A stretch of DNA of 64,000 nucleotides, taken from the NCBI RefSeq assembly GCF_001567585.1, contig NZ_LRQV01000016.1:1-64000 (forward strand), read 5' to 3'. Within the stretch, counting starts at the first letter, position 1. The number at the start of each line of letters is the position of its first letter. This document shows, in pieces, positions 14,270 through 22,090 of the stretch. The notes beneath the pieces are model-generated. The model worked only from the letters and a program-made list of their open reading frames with translations. It was not told the DNA's origin and made no database searches. This stretch comes from Micromonospora rosaria. GTDB taxonomy: Bacteria > Actinomycetota > Actinomycetes > Mycobacteriales > Micromonosporaceae. Made by a program: the position numbers and the translations under genes.

Positions 14270-16723
14270 GTGCGCAAAGTCGCAGTGGGTCTGCTCGGGC
14301 TCTCGCTGACAGCGACGGGACTGGTCGCGGCCTCGTCCGCCAGCGCCGCGCCCCAGCCGGACTCGCCGGTGGCCGCCCCGTCGGCCGCTGAGTCCGCTCA
14401 CGCCGAGCACGACCTGCCCAACCCGCTGGAGGACAAGCGGCGCGCCCTTCGCCAGAAGGGGCTCAGCGACGTCCTCTCCGGCCGGCTCGAGACCCAGCGG
14501 ATCAACGGCAGCACCGTCGTGAAGGTCGGCGAGGCCGCCGGCAGCCCGACCGGGGCCGCGACCGCCCGGTCCGCCCGGGCGGGTGCCGGCAAGCAGAAGG
14601 ACCAGTACGTCGAACTGTCCCGCGAGCAGACCGACCAGATCTTCGTGATCCTGGCCGAGTTCGGCAACGACCGGCACCCGGACTACCCGGACAAGGACAC
14701 CAACCCGGGCATCCCGGGGCCGACCAAGTTCGACGGGCCGCTGCACAACGAGATCCCGGAGCCGAACCGCGCGGTGGACAACTCCACCGTCTGGCAGCCG
14801 GACTACAGCCGTGAGTACTTCGAGAAGCTCTACTTCGGCACCGGACGCGGCGACGAGTCGGTCAAGCAGTACTACGAGGCCCAGTCGTCGGGTCGCTACA
14901 GCGTCGACGGCACGGTCACCAACTGGGTCAAGGTCAAGTACAACGAGGCCCGCTACGGCCGGTCCAGCGACCCGAAGGGCGACGACGACCCGACCGGCGA
15001 TCCCGCCGTCTGCTCCGACAACGTCTGCGACAACGTCTGGGACCTGGTCCGCGACGCGGCCAACCAGTGGGTCGTCGACCAGAAGGCCCAGGGCCGGACC
15101 GACGCGCAGATCGCCGCGGACGTCAAGGCGATGGACAGGTGGGACCGGTACGACCACGACGGCGACGGTGACTTCAACGAGCCGGACGGGTACATCGACC
15201 ACTTCCAGATCGTGCACGCCGGTGGCGACATGGCCGACGGCGACCCGATCCAGGGTGAGGACGCCATCTGGAGCCACCGGTGGTACGCCTACAACACGCA
15301 GATCGGCCAGACCGGCCCGCCGAACTTCCCGGCCGGTGGCACGCAGATCGGCAACACCGGCGTCTGGATCGGTGACTACACCATCCAGCCGGAGAACGGT
15401 GGCCGCAGCGTCTTCTACCACGAGTACGCGCACGACCTCGGCCTGCCGGACGACTACAACATCCTCAGTGGCGGGGACAACAACAACGAGCACTGGACCC
15501 TGATGGCCCAGAGCCGCCTCGGTGGCAAGAACGACGGCGGCATCGGTGAGCGCGGCGGCGACCTCGGCGCCTGGAACAAGCTCCAGCTCGGGTGGCTCGA
15601 CTACGAGGTGGTCGTCGCCGGCCAGAAGAAGACCCTCAACCTCGGCCCACAGGAGTACAACTCCGACAAGCCGCAGGCTGCCGTGGTCGTCCTGCCGCAG
15701 CGGGAGTACACCTTCGACAACGGCGCGCCGTTCGAGGGGACCAAGCAGTTCTTCTCGGGCAACGACGACGACCTCAACAACACGCTCACCAAGACGGTCG
15801 ATCTGACCGGCAAGTCGTCGGCGGCGCTGACCCTCAAGGGCCGCTACGACATCGAGGAGAACTACGACTACCTCTTCTTCGAGGCGTCGGTGGACGGCGG
15901 CACGACCTGGACCTCCCTGGCCGGCACGGTCAACGGGGCGCCCATCCCGCCGATCTCCAACTCGGACCCGCGGCCGGCCCTGGACGGCAGCAGCGGCGGC
16001 GAGTGGGTCGACATCAACCTCCCGCTGGACTTCGCCGCCGGCAAGGTGACGCAGGTCCGGCTCCGGTACCAGACCGACGGCGGGGTCTCCACCGGTGGCT
16101 TCTTCGGTGACGCCCTCACGGTGGTCGCCGACGGGGCGACCGTCTCCGTCGACGGCGGCGAGAGCGGCCCGGGTGACTGGACCCTGCGCGGGTGGAGCAT
16201 CGTCGAGGAGACGTACACCCGGCTCTTCGACAACTACTACATCGCGGGGCACCGGTCGTACGTCTCGTACGACAAGTACCTCAAGACCGGCCCGTACTTC
16301 TTCGGGTACGCGAACACCAAGCCCGACTACGTGGACCACTACGCGTACCAGGAGGGCCTGCTGATCTCGTACTGGAACACCCGCTGGGCGGACAACGACA
16401 CCTTCGCCCACCCGGGTGAGGGCCGGAACCTGATCATCGACTCCCGGCCCCAGCCGATCTACAACCTGACCGGCCAGCCCTGGCGGTCCCGGATCCAGGT
16501 GTACGACGCCCCGTTCAGCCTGCGCAAGGCGGACTCGTTCACCCTGCACCTGAACAGCCAGCCGCAGTACATCCGTGGCCAGGCGGCCCAGCCGCTGTTC
16601 GACGACACCAAGAAGTACTGGTACGCGGAGCTGCCGAACCACGGCGTCAAGCTCCCCGCCACCGGTACCAAGATCCGGGTCGTCGAGGAGAACGGTACCT
16701 CCCTGAAGGTCCGCTTCTCCTGA
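14270..16723 (+). CDS. Secreted M6 metalloprotease, immune inhibitor A family
   Basis: The 817-residue preprotein starts at GTG after GGAGG. A Sec signal peptide (VRKVAVGLLGLSLTATGLVAASSASAAP) is followed by a propeptide-like region and the peptidase M6 domain with zinc site HEYAHDLGLPDD (His384, Glu385, His388). An Asp-rich loop (DHDGDGDFNEPDG near 300) may bind calcium. The C-terminal half holds beta-sandwich domains typical of InhA enzymes (two VDGG-containing repeats). It would degrade extracellular proteins. It stands alone between an intrinsic terminator and a strong hairpin. Confidence 0.92.
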   Translation: MRKVAVGLLGLSLTATGLVAASSASAAPQPDSPVAAPSAAESAHAEHDLPNPLEDKRRALRQKGLSDVLSGRLETQRINGSTVVKVGEAAGSPTGAATARSARAGAGKQKDQYVELSREQTDQIFVILAEFGNDRHPDYPDKDTNPGIPGPTKFDGPLHNEIPEPNRAVDNSTVWQPDYSREYFEKLYFGTGRGDESVKQYYEAQSSGRYSVDGTVTNWVKVKYNEARYGRSSDPKGDDDPTGDPAVCSDNVCDNVWDLVRDAANQWVVDQKAQGRTDAQIAADVKAMDRWDRYDHDGDGDFNEPDGYIDHFQIVHAGGDMADGDPIQGEDAIWSHRWYAYNTQIGQTGPPNFPAGGTQIGNTGVWIGDYTIQPENGGRSVFYHEYAHDLGLPDDYNILSGGDNNNEHWTLMAQSRLGGKNDGGIGERGGDLGAWNKLQLGWLDYEVVVAGQKKTLNLGPQEYNSDKPQAAVVVLPQREYTFDNGAPFEGTKQFFSGNDDDLNNTLTKTVDLTGKSSAALTLKGRYDIEENYDYLFFEASVDGGTTWTSLAGTVNGAPIPPISNSDPRPALDGSSGGEWVDINLPLDFAAGKVTQVRLRYQTDGGVSTGGFFGDALTVVADGATVSVDGGESGPGDWTLRGWSIVEETYTRLFDNYYIAGHRSYVSYDKYLKTGPYFFGYANTKPDYVDHYAYQEGLLISYWNTRWADNDTFAHPGEGRNLIIDSRPQPIYNLTGQPWRSRIQVYDAPFSLRKADSFTLHLNSQPQYIRGQAAQPLFDDTKKYWYAELPNHGVKLPATGTKIRVVEENGTSLKVRFS

Positions 16724-16748
16724 GTCACTGATCAGTCGCACGACCAGT

Positions 16749-16779
16749 GCTGCCCGGGCGGGTCACCCGCCCGGGCAGC
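16749..16779 (+). terminator. Strong hairpin after the M6 protease
   Basis: A perfect 14-bp stem (GCTGCCCGGGCGGG with its complement) closes a TCA loop, 26 nt past the stop codon. No U-tract. Confidence 0.8.
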
Positions 16780-16866
16780 GCCCGTCCGGGGCCGGTCGGC
16801 GGCCCTCCGGCGGGCGGTCCCGGCCACCACCGGGGTCGGCGCGTGGGCGGGGCGGCGCGGGGGTCC

Positions 16867-16872
16867 TAGGCT
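16867..16872 (+). promoter_or_regulatory. -10 box of a probable leaderless transcript
   Basis: TAGGCT ends 7 nt before the ATG of the alpha/beta hydrolase, with no ribosome site between. Confidence 0.5.
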
Positions 16873-16879
16873 GTCAGCC

Positions 16880-17812
16880 ATGACCCAGCAGCGTCGCGGC
16901 CCCGTCGACGAGTCCTGCGTGCTGACCGACGGGCCGTGGACGCACCGGTTCGTCGGCGCGAACGGCAGTCGGTTCCACGTCGTCGAGGCGGGGACCGGCC
17001 CCCTGGTGCTCTTCCTGCACGGCTTTCCCGAGCACTGGTGGGCGTGGCACGAGATGCTGCCGGCGGTGGCCGACGCGGGTTTCCGGGCGGTCGCCGTCGA
17101 CCTGCGGGGCTACGGCGCCAGCGACAAGCCACCCCGGGGGTACGACGGGTACACCCTCGCCGCCGACATCGCCGGCCTGATCCGGGCGATGGGTGAGCGC
17201 TCCGCGACCGTGGTCGGCACCGGGGCCGGCGGCATGGTGGCCTGGACGGTGGCGTCGTTCCACCCGTCCCTGGTCCGGCGGCTGGTGGTGCTCGGCGCGC
17301 CGCACCCGCTGCGGCTGCGCGCGGCGATCTTCGCCGACCCGCGCGGGCAGTTCGCCGCCTCCACCCCGGCGCTGAAGTTCCAGCTCCCCCGGTACGAGCA
17401 CGTGCTGACCCGCGACGACGCCGCCGCGGTGGAGGAGATGCTGCGCCGCTGGGGCGGCCCCCGCTGGGTGGCCGGGCCGGACTTCGCCGGGTACGCCCGG
17501 CACTACCGGGACGCGATGCAGATCCCGCAGGCCGCGTTCTGCGCGCTGGAGGGCTACCGCTGGGCGTTCCGGTCGGTGCTGCGCCTGCACGGGTACCGCT
17601 TCGTCAAGCTGATGCAGCGGCCCCTGGTCACCCCGACCCTGCACCTGCACGGCGCGCTGGACCTCGCCTCGCTGCCGCGTACCGCCCAGGGCTCCGGCCG
17701 GTACGTCACCGCCCCGTACGAGTGGCGGCTCCTCGACGACGTGGGCCACTTCCCGCACCTGGAGGCCCGCGAGGTGGTGCTCGGCGAGGTCCTGCGCTGG
17801 ACGAAGTCCTGA
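16880..17812 (+). CDS. Alpha/beta hydrolase of epoxide-hydrolase type with degenerate nucleophile elbow
   Basis: The 310-residue protein has the epoxide hydrolase/dehalogenase layout: oxyanion motif HGFPEHWWAW at 47-56, strand-turn DLRGYGASDKP, an acid on LHGALDLASLP and the histidine in DDVGHFPHLE. The nucleophile elbow, normally G-H-D-W-G-G, reads G-T-G-A-G-G at 113-118, so glycine replaces the aspartate nucleophile. Either the protein uses a different mechanism or it is not a hydrolase. It is monocistronic, probably leaderless, and convergent with the next gene. Confidence 0.75.
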   Translation: MTQQRRGPVDESCVLTDGPWTHRFVGANGSRFHVVEAGTGPLVLFLHGFPEHWWAWHEMLPAVADAGFRAVAVDLRGYGASDKPPRGYDGYTLAADIAGLIRAMGERSATVVGTGAGGMVAWTVASFHPSLVRRLVVLGAPHPLRLRAAIFADPRGQFAASTPALKFQLPRYEHVLTRDDAAAVEEMLRRWGGPRWVAGPDFAGYARHYRDAMQIPQAAFCALEGYRWAFRSVLRLHGYRFVKLMQRPLVTPTLHLHGALDLASLPRTAQGSGRYVTAPYEWRLLDDVGHFPHLEAREVVLGEVLRWTKS

Positions 17813-17816
17813 CCGG

Positions 17817-17837
17817 GCCGGCCCCGGCCGGGCCGGC
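17817..17837. terminator. Hairpin between convergent genes
   Basis: An 8-bp stem (GCCGGCCC with GGGCCGGC) and 5-nt loop fill the 25-nt gap between the hydrolase and the minus-strand gene ending at 17838. Confidence 0.55.
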
Positions 17838-18200
17838 TCAGAGCCGCTGCTCGCGTAGGTCGGCGACGTCGCTGCGGGGCGCCCAGCCCTGGTAGACGCC
17901 GAAGTCGAAGACCTCCAGGCCCATCGCCCGGGCCACCGGCCACCGCCCACCGGTGTACTCGACCCGCAGCCAGCCGTCGTGCTCGGCCAGCACGATGAAG
18001 GGCTGTCCCTGCCAGGTGCAGGTCGTCCGCACGTACGCCAGGTCCTCGACGTCGCGGGCGGGCAGCACCCGCACGTACCGGCCCGGCCGGACCTCCTCGA
18101 ACCCGTCCCCGGGCTCGGGCTGGTACAGCCGGACGTCGTCGCCGTCCGGGCTGGCCTGGTACTCCCGCCCGCGCCACCGGGCGACGTAACCGTCCCGCAT
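17838..18200 (-). CDS. Small soluble protein downstream of the SseB-domain giant
   Basis: The protein of about 120 residues is acidic with many aromatic residues. It reads DGYVARWRGREYQASPDGDDVRLYQPEPG, then RPGRYVRVLPARDVEDLAYVRT and TWQGQPFIVLAEHDGWLRVEYTGG. These segments predict an all-beta domain. No enzymatic motif or membrane segment is visible and I do not recognise the family. It follows the two-SseB gene on the same strand, separated only by an 18-bp tandem repeat. That position is what one expects for an immunity or chaperone partner, which is inference. Confidence 0.6.
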   Translation of the reverse strand: MRDGYVARWRGREYQASPDGDDVRLYQPEPGDGFEEVRPGRYVRVLPARDVEDLAYVRTTCTWQGQPFIVLAEHDGWLRVEYTGGRWPVARAMGLEVFDFGVYQGWAPRSDVADLREQRL

Positions 18201-18229
18201 CACCCCTCACCGCCCCTGCTCACGGCCCC

Positions 18230-18301
18230 GATCCGGGTCACGGCAGCACCTCGGTTCACGGCAGCACCTCGGGTCACGGCACCGATCCGGGTCACGGGGC
18301 A
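18230..18301. repeat. 18-bp tandem repeat, four units
   Basis: Four head-to-tail 18-bp units share CGGGTTCACGGCA-like cores (GATCCGGGTCACGGCAGC, then two units starting ACCTCGG, then GATCCGGGTCACGGGGCA). The last unit overlaps the 3' end of the SseB gene and contains its stop codon. Confidence 0.75.
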
Positions 18302-21300
18302 CCGACCCGGCGCCAGAGCAGGGCGTCGGTGTCCAGGACGGCGACCACCCGTTCGGTGCCGTCCGCGCCGATCCGGCAGAGCTGGGCCCCGTGCGGGAGC
18401 CGCGCGCTGTCCACCTTGAACTCGGCGACCACGTCGCTGCTCTCCCCCGGCGCGAAGCCGTTGCCCCGGAACGGGGGCCGCTCGATCACCCAGCCCTCCA
18501 TCGCCCGCATGGCGTCCTCGTTCTGCCCCCCGTACGGGATGCGGTAGAGGCTCGGCCGGTGCGCCGGCCACCGCAGCACGTAGATCTCGTCCGCGTCCCG
18601 GGCGAAGGGCGATTCGGGGTACGCCAGCCCGAGCGCGTCGTGCAGGTGCGCCGGGGTGGTCAGGTGGGCCAGTTCGCTGGCCCGGTGCACGAAGCCGGAC
18701 ACCCGGTCGTAGCCGCGCTCCAGGTAGTAGGCGAGCTGGCTCGGGGCCACCGCCTTCTGCATGACCACCGGCCGGTTGGGGTCGTCGGCCGGGGCGGGAC
18801 GCGGCCGGCTCACCGGCTCGTCGGCCCCGACCCGCTCCGGCTGCTCCGGTTCGGGTCCGGTGTCGTCGCCCAGCCCCACCTCGGCGGCCCAGTTGGCCAG
18901 CCCGACGATCTGCTCGCCGGGCAGCTTCGCGCCGATCGGCGTACCGGGGTTGACCGCGAACGACCAGTCCTCGTCGGGCCAGCGCCGGATCAGCTGGACG
19001 AACTTCACCAGCACCGTCTCGACCGTCACCGTGTGGTGGTCGGTGAGCCGCTCCGGCGAGGTGTGCACCACCACGTACGGCTCGCCGTCGAGCCGCTCGG
19101 TACGCCACACGAAGCCCGGCTCGCCGGGCCGGCTGCCGGGCGCGGAGTCCGGCGCGACCGGCAGCAGCACCCGGGCCAGCAGCAGGGTGGAGAGGAAGCT
19201 GTCGGTGCTGCCGCTACCGGCGGCGGCCAGCAACTCCTCCTCGACCTCGTTGGCCGGCTGGAACGCCGCCGCCTCCGCGGCTGCCGTCTCCGCCGCTGCC
19301 GTCTCCGCCGCTGCCATCTCCGCAGCCGCCGTCTCCGCCGCTGCGGCTGCCGTCTCCGCGGCCCACACGTCCGCTCCGGGCCCGTCCCCGGCGGTCACCG
19401 GGCCTGCCGCCGGATCGGGCGCGACGGCCGGCTCGACCCGCTCGGGCGGGGCGGCCAGGTCGACGGCCCCCGCCAGCGGCTGGTCGGTCACCTCGTCGAC
19501 CAGGGAGTCCGGGTGGGACGGTGACAGCGGGTGGGACGGTGACAGCGGGACGGCCGAGGCCGCCGGGTCGGCCGGGGGAGCCGGCTCCGTCCCGAGGGCC
19601 GGGTCGGGGTTCCCGGTGCCGGACCAGGCATCGGTCGTCGCTGCGGCACCGTCCGCCGGGACGTCCCGGGCCTCGACGACCGTGCCCTCGATCACGATGG
19701 GGGTGAAGGTCCGACCGGACGCGGGTGGCCCGGAGACCGGTTCGGCGGCCGACCCGCCCAGTTCCTGGGTCGGCTCCGCCGGTTGCCCCGGGGACGGCTC
19801 CGCAGCAGCGCTGCGCTCCGGGCCCGCCGGGTCGACCGACTGCCGCCGCGCCGCCGCCGGTTCCCACAGGCTGTCCGCCCCGGCGTCGGTGTCCGGTGCC
19901 CCGGCGGCGACCCGCTCCGGGCCGGTCGCCGACGTGCCCACGCCGCCGATGGTCACGCCCGGCGCGGCCGACGGCGACGTGGCCACCGTGCCCGAAGGCG
20001 AGGTGCCCGAAGGCGAGGTGCCCAAAGGCGAGGTGCCTGATGCCGACGTGCCCGACGGCGGGGTGCCCGGTGGGGAATCGCCCGATGGCGAGGTGCCCGG
20101 TGCGGGCGTGGCCGACGTGGACGGTGCCGGCGCGGCTGGTGCCGACGGGGACGCTGCCGGTGGAGCCGCCGTGCCGAGCCAGGCCGTCCGTTCGCCGGCA
20201 CTGCCGGACCCGCCACCGACCGCCCCGGACCCGCCACCGACCGGGCTCACCGGGCCGACCGGGCTCGTCGAGGCCGCCGGGCTCGTCGGAGCGGCCGGGC
20301 TCGCCGGGCTGACGGGGGTGGCCGTCGCCGGTGCGTCGGACGAGGGTTGCCAGGCCGCGAAGGGGCGGGTGACCTCCGCCGTCGGCGGGGGCTCGGCCCG
20401 CGAGACGGTCAGCGGGCGGGTGGTCTCCTCCGACGGGGTACCCGGCCGGAACGCCCGGCCGGTCTCCTGCTCCGTCGGTCGGCGGGCGGGCAGCGGCAGG
20501 GCCCGGGTCGCCTCCTCGGCCCCCGCGTCGGGCCGCAGCGCCCGGGTCGGCTCCGCCGGGGTACCGGGCCGCAGCGCCCGCGTGGCCTCCTCGTCCGCCG
20601 GCCCGAACGGGACCGCCCGGGTGGGTTGTCCGAGCGCCGGCCCGAACGGCATCGCCCGGGTCGGTTCCTCCGCCGTCGGTCCGGCGTGGAACGCCCGGGT
20701 CGGCTCGCCGGCCGACCCGGCCGCGAACGGCCTGGTGGCCTCCTCGTCGGCCGGACCGAACTGGAAGGCCCGGGTCGGCTCGTCGCCACCGGCCGGCCCG
20801 GCGGGTCGGCGTCGGGGGAACGGCTGGCCGCCGAGGCCGCTGCGGGACGGCGGGGTGGCCCGCTGGGTGGGGCGGGGCGGCTCGACCGCCGGGGGGCGTC
20901 GGGGCGACGGCTCGAACAGCGACGGTTCGCCGCCGGGACGCCGGGGGTCGGGGCGCGGCTCCGTCGGTGCGGGCCGGCTGCTCGCCGCCGAACTGCTCGG
21001 CCTGGTCAACCAGCCGTTGACCGGCGGTGAGGCGGCGCGGCCGGGATCGGTCGCCGGGGTGGCCGGGGCCGGCGCGGCGGCGGAGCCCCGCGACGGCCCG
21101 TCGGGGTACGGCGTGGCCTCCGGCTCGCGGCGCTCACCCCCGTGCGGAGCGGAGCTGCCGTACCGTGGCGGGCCGGCGCCCCCGGCGAGGGTGGGCTGCC
21201 CGGGAATCCCGGTCAGGGGGTGGGCGGGGCTCTCCACGGGTGCGGCGTAGCGCGACGGCGGGGGCGGCTCACCGGCTCCCCGCGTCGGCAGGTGCGGCCG

Positions 21301-21936
21301 GACCGACGCCGTCGCGGGTCCGGCGTCCACCGGGACCGACGCGCTCGACGGGTACGGCCCGGCGCTGGCCGCCGGTCGGGGCATCGCCGTCGTCGGCGGC
21401 TCCTCGGGCCGGTCGGTGGGGGCCGGCGGAACGGCGGGGTTACGCGCGGCCGGCGCGACCGGGGCGTCCCGGCCGGCCGGGTGCACGCCGGCCCGGGCGC
21501 GGGCCAGCGACTCCACCCGTTCCAGCCGGGCCCGCGCGCCCATGGTGCGGCCGGGCAGCCGGACGTCGCCCCGGGAGAGCTGGGCCACGAACCAGGCGGG
21601 CAGGTACCCCTCGATGGGCAGGCCCGGGTTCACCGCGAGCCACCACTCGTGGTTGGGCCAGCCGGTGGCCAGTTCGGCGTAGCCGGAGCGACGGCTGGCG
21701 CCGGCGTTCTCCCCAAGGGACGCCCGCAGGGCGGCGGCGGAGGTGAACGCGAGCACGTGGGTCCGACCGCCGGTGGTCCAGGTGCCCCAGCCGGCCGCCG
21801 GGCCGACGGTCGTCTGGGAGACGGGCAGCAGCAGGTCGGTCCGGGCGAGGATCTGGAAGTACAGCTCCTGGTCGCTGGCGCGCAACGCGTCGCGCATCGC
21901 CACCTCGGCCTCGGTGGCCGGCTCCCATCCGGTCAC
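18292..21936 (-). CDS. Giant two-SseB-domain protein with disordered repeats (ESX-associated)
   Basis: The 1,214-residue protein starts at a GTG with GGAGGAGAGGTGG upstream. An SseB domain fills about residues 10-130 (YFQILARTDLLLPVSQT... WWLAVNPGLPIEGYLP), and a second fills about 895-1020 (FLSTLLLARVLLPV... WSFAVNPGTPIGAKLPGEQI). Between them lie 750 low-complexity residues: about ten E-x-T-R-A/P-F/L motifs (380-485), pentapeptide GTSPS repeats (610-650) and AAAET repeats (855-890). The C-terminal 160 residues are a compact unknown domain (YLERGYDRVSGFVHRASEL... PPFRGNGFAPGES). No signal peptide. SseB domains occur in type VII secretion loci; mycosin is divergent from it. Confidence 0.75.
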   Translation of the reverse strand: MTGWEPATEAEVAMRDALRASDQELYFQILARTDLLLPVSQTTVGPAAGWGTWTTGGRTHVLAFTSAAALRASLGENAGASRRSGYAELATGWPNHEWWLAVNPGLPIEGYLPAWFVAQLSRGDVRLPGRTMGARARLERVESLARARAGVHPAGRDAPVAPAARNPAVPPAPTDRPEEPPTTAMPRPAASAGPYPSSASVPVDAGPATASVRPHLPTRGAGEPPPPSRYAAPVESPAHPLTGIPGQPTLAGGAGPPRYGSSAPHGGERREPEATPYPDGPSRGSAAAPAPATPATDPGRAASPPVNGWLTRPSSSAASSRPAPTEPRPDPRRPGGEPSLFEPSPRRPPAVEPPRPTQRATPPSRSGLGGQPFPRRRPAGPAGGDEPTRAFQFGPADEEATRPFAAGSAGEPTRAFHAGPTAEEPTRAMPFGPALGQPTRAVPFGPADEEATRALRPGTPAEPTRALRPDAGAEEATRALPLPARRPTEQETGRAFRPGTPSEETTRPLTVSRAEPPPTAEVTRPFAAWQPSSDAPATATPVSPASPAAPTSPAASTSPVGPVSPVGGGSGAVGGGSGSAGERTAWLGTAAPPAASPSAPAAPAPSTSATPAPGTSPSGDSPPGTPPSGTSASGTSPLGTSPSGTSPSGTVATSPSAAPGVTIGGVGTSATGPERVAAGAPDTDAGADSLWEPAAARRQSVDPAGPERSAAAEPSPGQPAEPTQELGGSAAEPVSGPPASGRTFTPIVIEGTVVEARDVPADGAAATTDAWSGTGNPDPALGTEPAPPADPAASAVPLSPSHPLSPSHPDSLVDEVTDQPLAGAVDLAAPPERVEPAVAPDPAAGPVTAGDGPGADVWAAETAAAAAETAAAEMAAAETAAAETAAAEAAAFQPANEVEEELLAAAGSGSTDSFLSTLLLARVLLPVAPDSAPGSRPGEPGFVWRTERLDGEPYVVVHTSPERLTDHHTVTVETVLVKFVQLIRRWPDEDWSFAVNPGTPIGAKLPGEQIVGLANWAAEVGLGDDTGPEPEQPERVGADEPVSRPRPAPADDPNRPVVMQKAVAPSQLAYYLERGYDRVSGFVHRASELAHLTTPAHLHDALGLAYPESPFARDADEIYVLRWPAHRPSLYRIPYGGQNEDAMRAMEGWVIERPPFRGNGFAPGESSDVVAEFKVDSARLPHGAQLCRIGADGTERVVAVLDTDALLWRRVGAP
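19991..20110. repeat. 15-bp coding repeat, eight units
   Basis: Eight 15-bp units related to CCCGAAGGCGAGGTG run in register inside the SseB-protein gene. They encode the pentapeptide GTSPS-like repeat on the minus strand. Related AAAET units lie at about 19263-19370. Confidence 0.8.
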
Positions 21937-22090
21937 GGCCACCTCTCCTCCCGCGTGCGAGCCATAGGCATCGCCTAACAACCTACAAGGTAGTAACAAG
22001 ATCACAATGGCAAGGCCGGCAGCGGGCCGTGCACCGACCACACAGGCGATAACATCCTGTTCCGGAGCCGACACGAGGCGGAGGCGATCG

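Noticed and set aside
14252-16741. 829-codon open frame opposite the M6 protease
   Set aside because: It is an antisense shadow produced by high-GC third positions. Its composition (Val/Asp/Arg/Gly strings) has no family signature, while the plus strand has a signal peptide and a zinc site.
19991-20110. Regular 15-bp repeats that could suggest a CRISPR-like or satellite array
   Set aside because: The period is exactly five codons in the frame of the SseB gene, with no spacers; it is a coding repeat.
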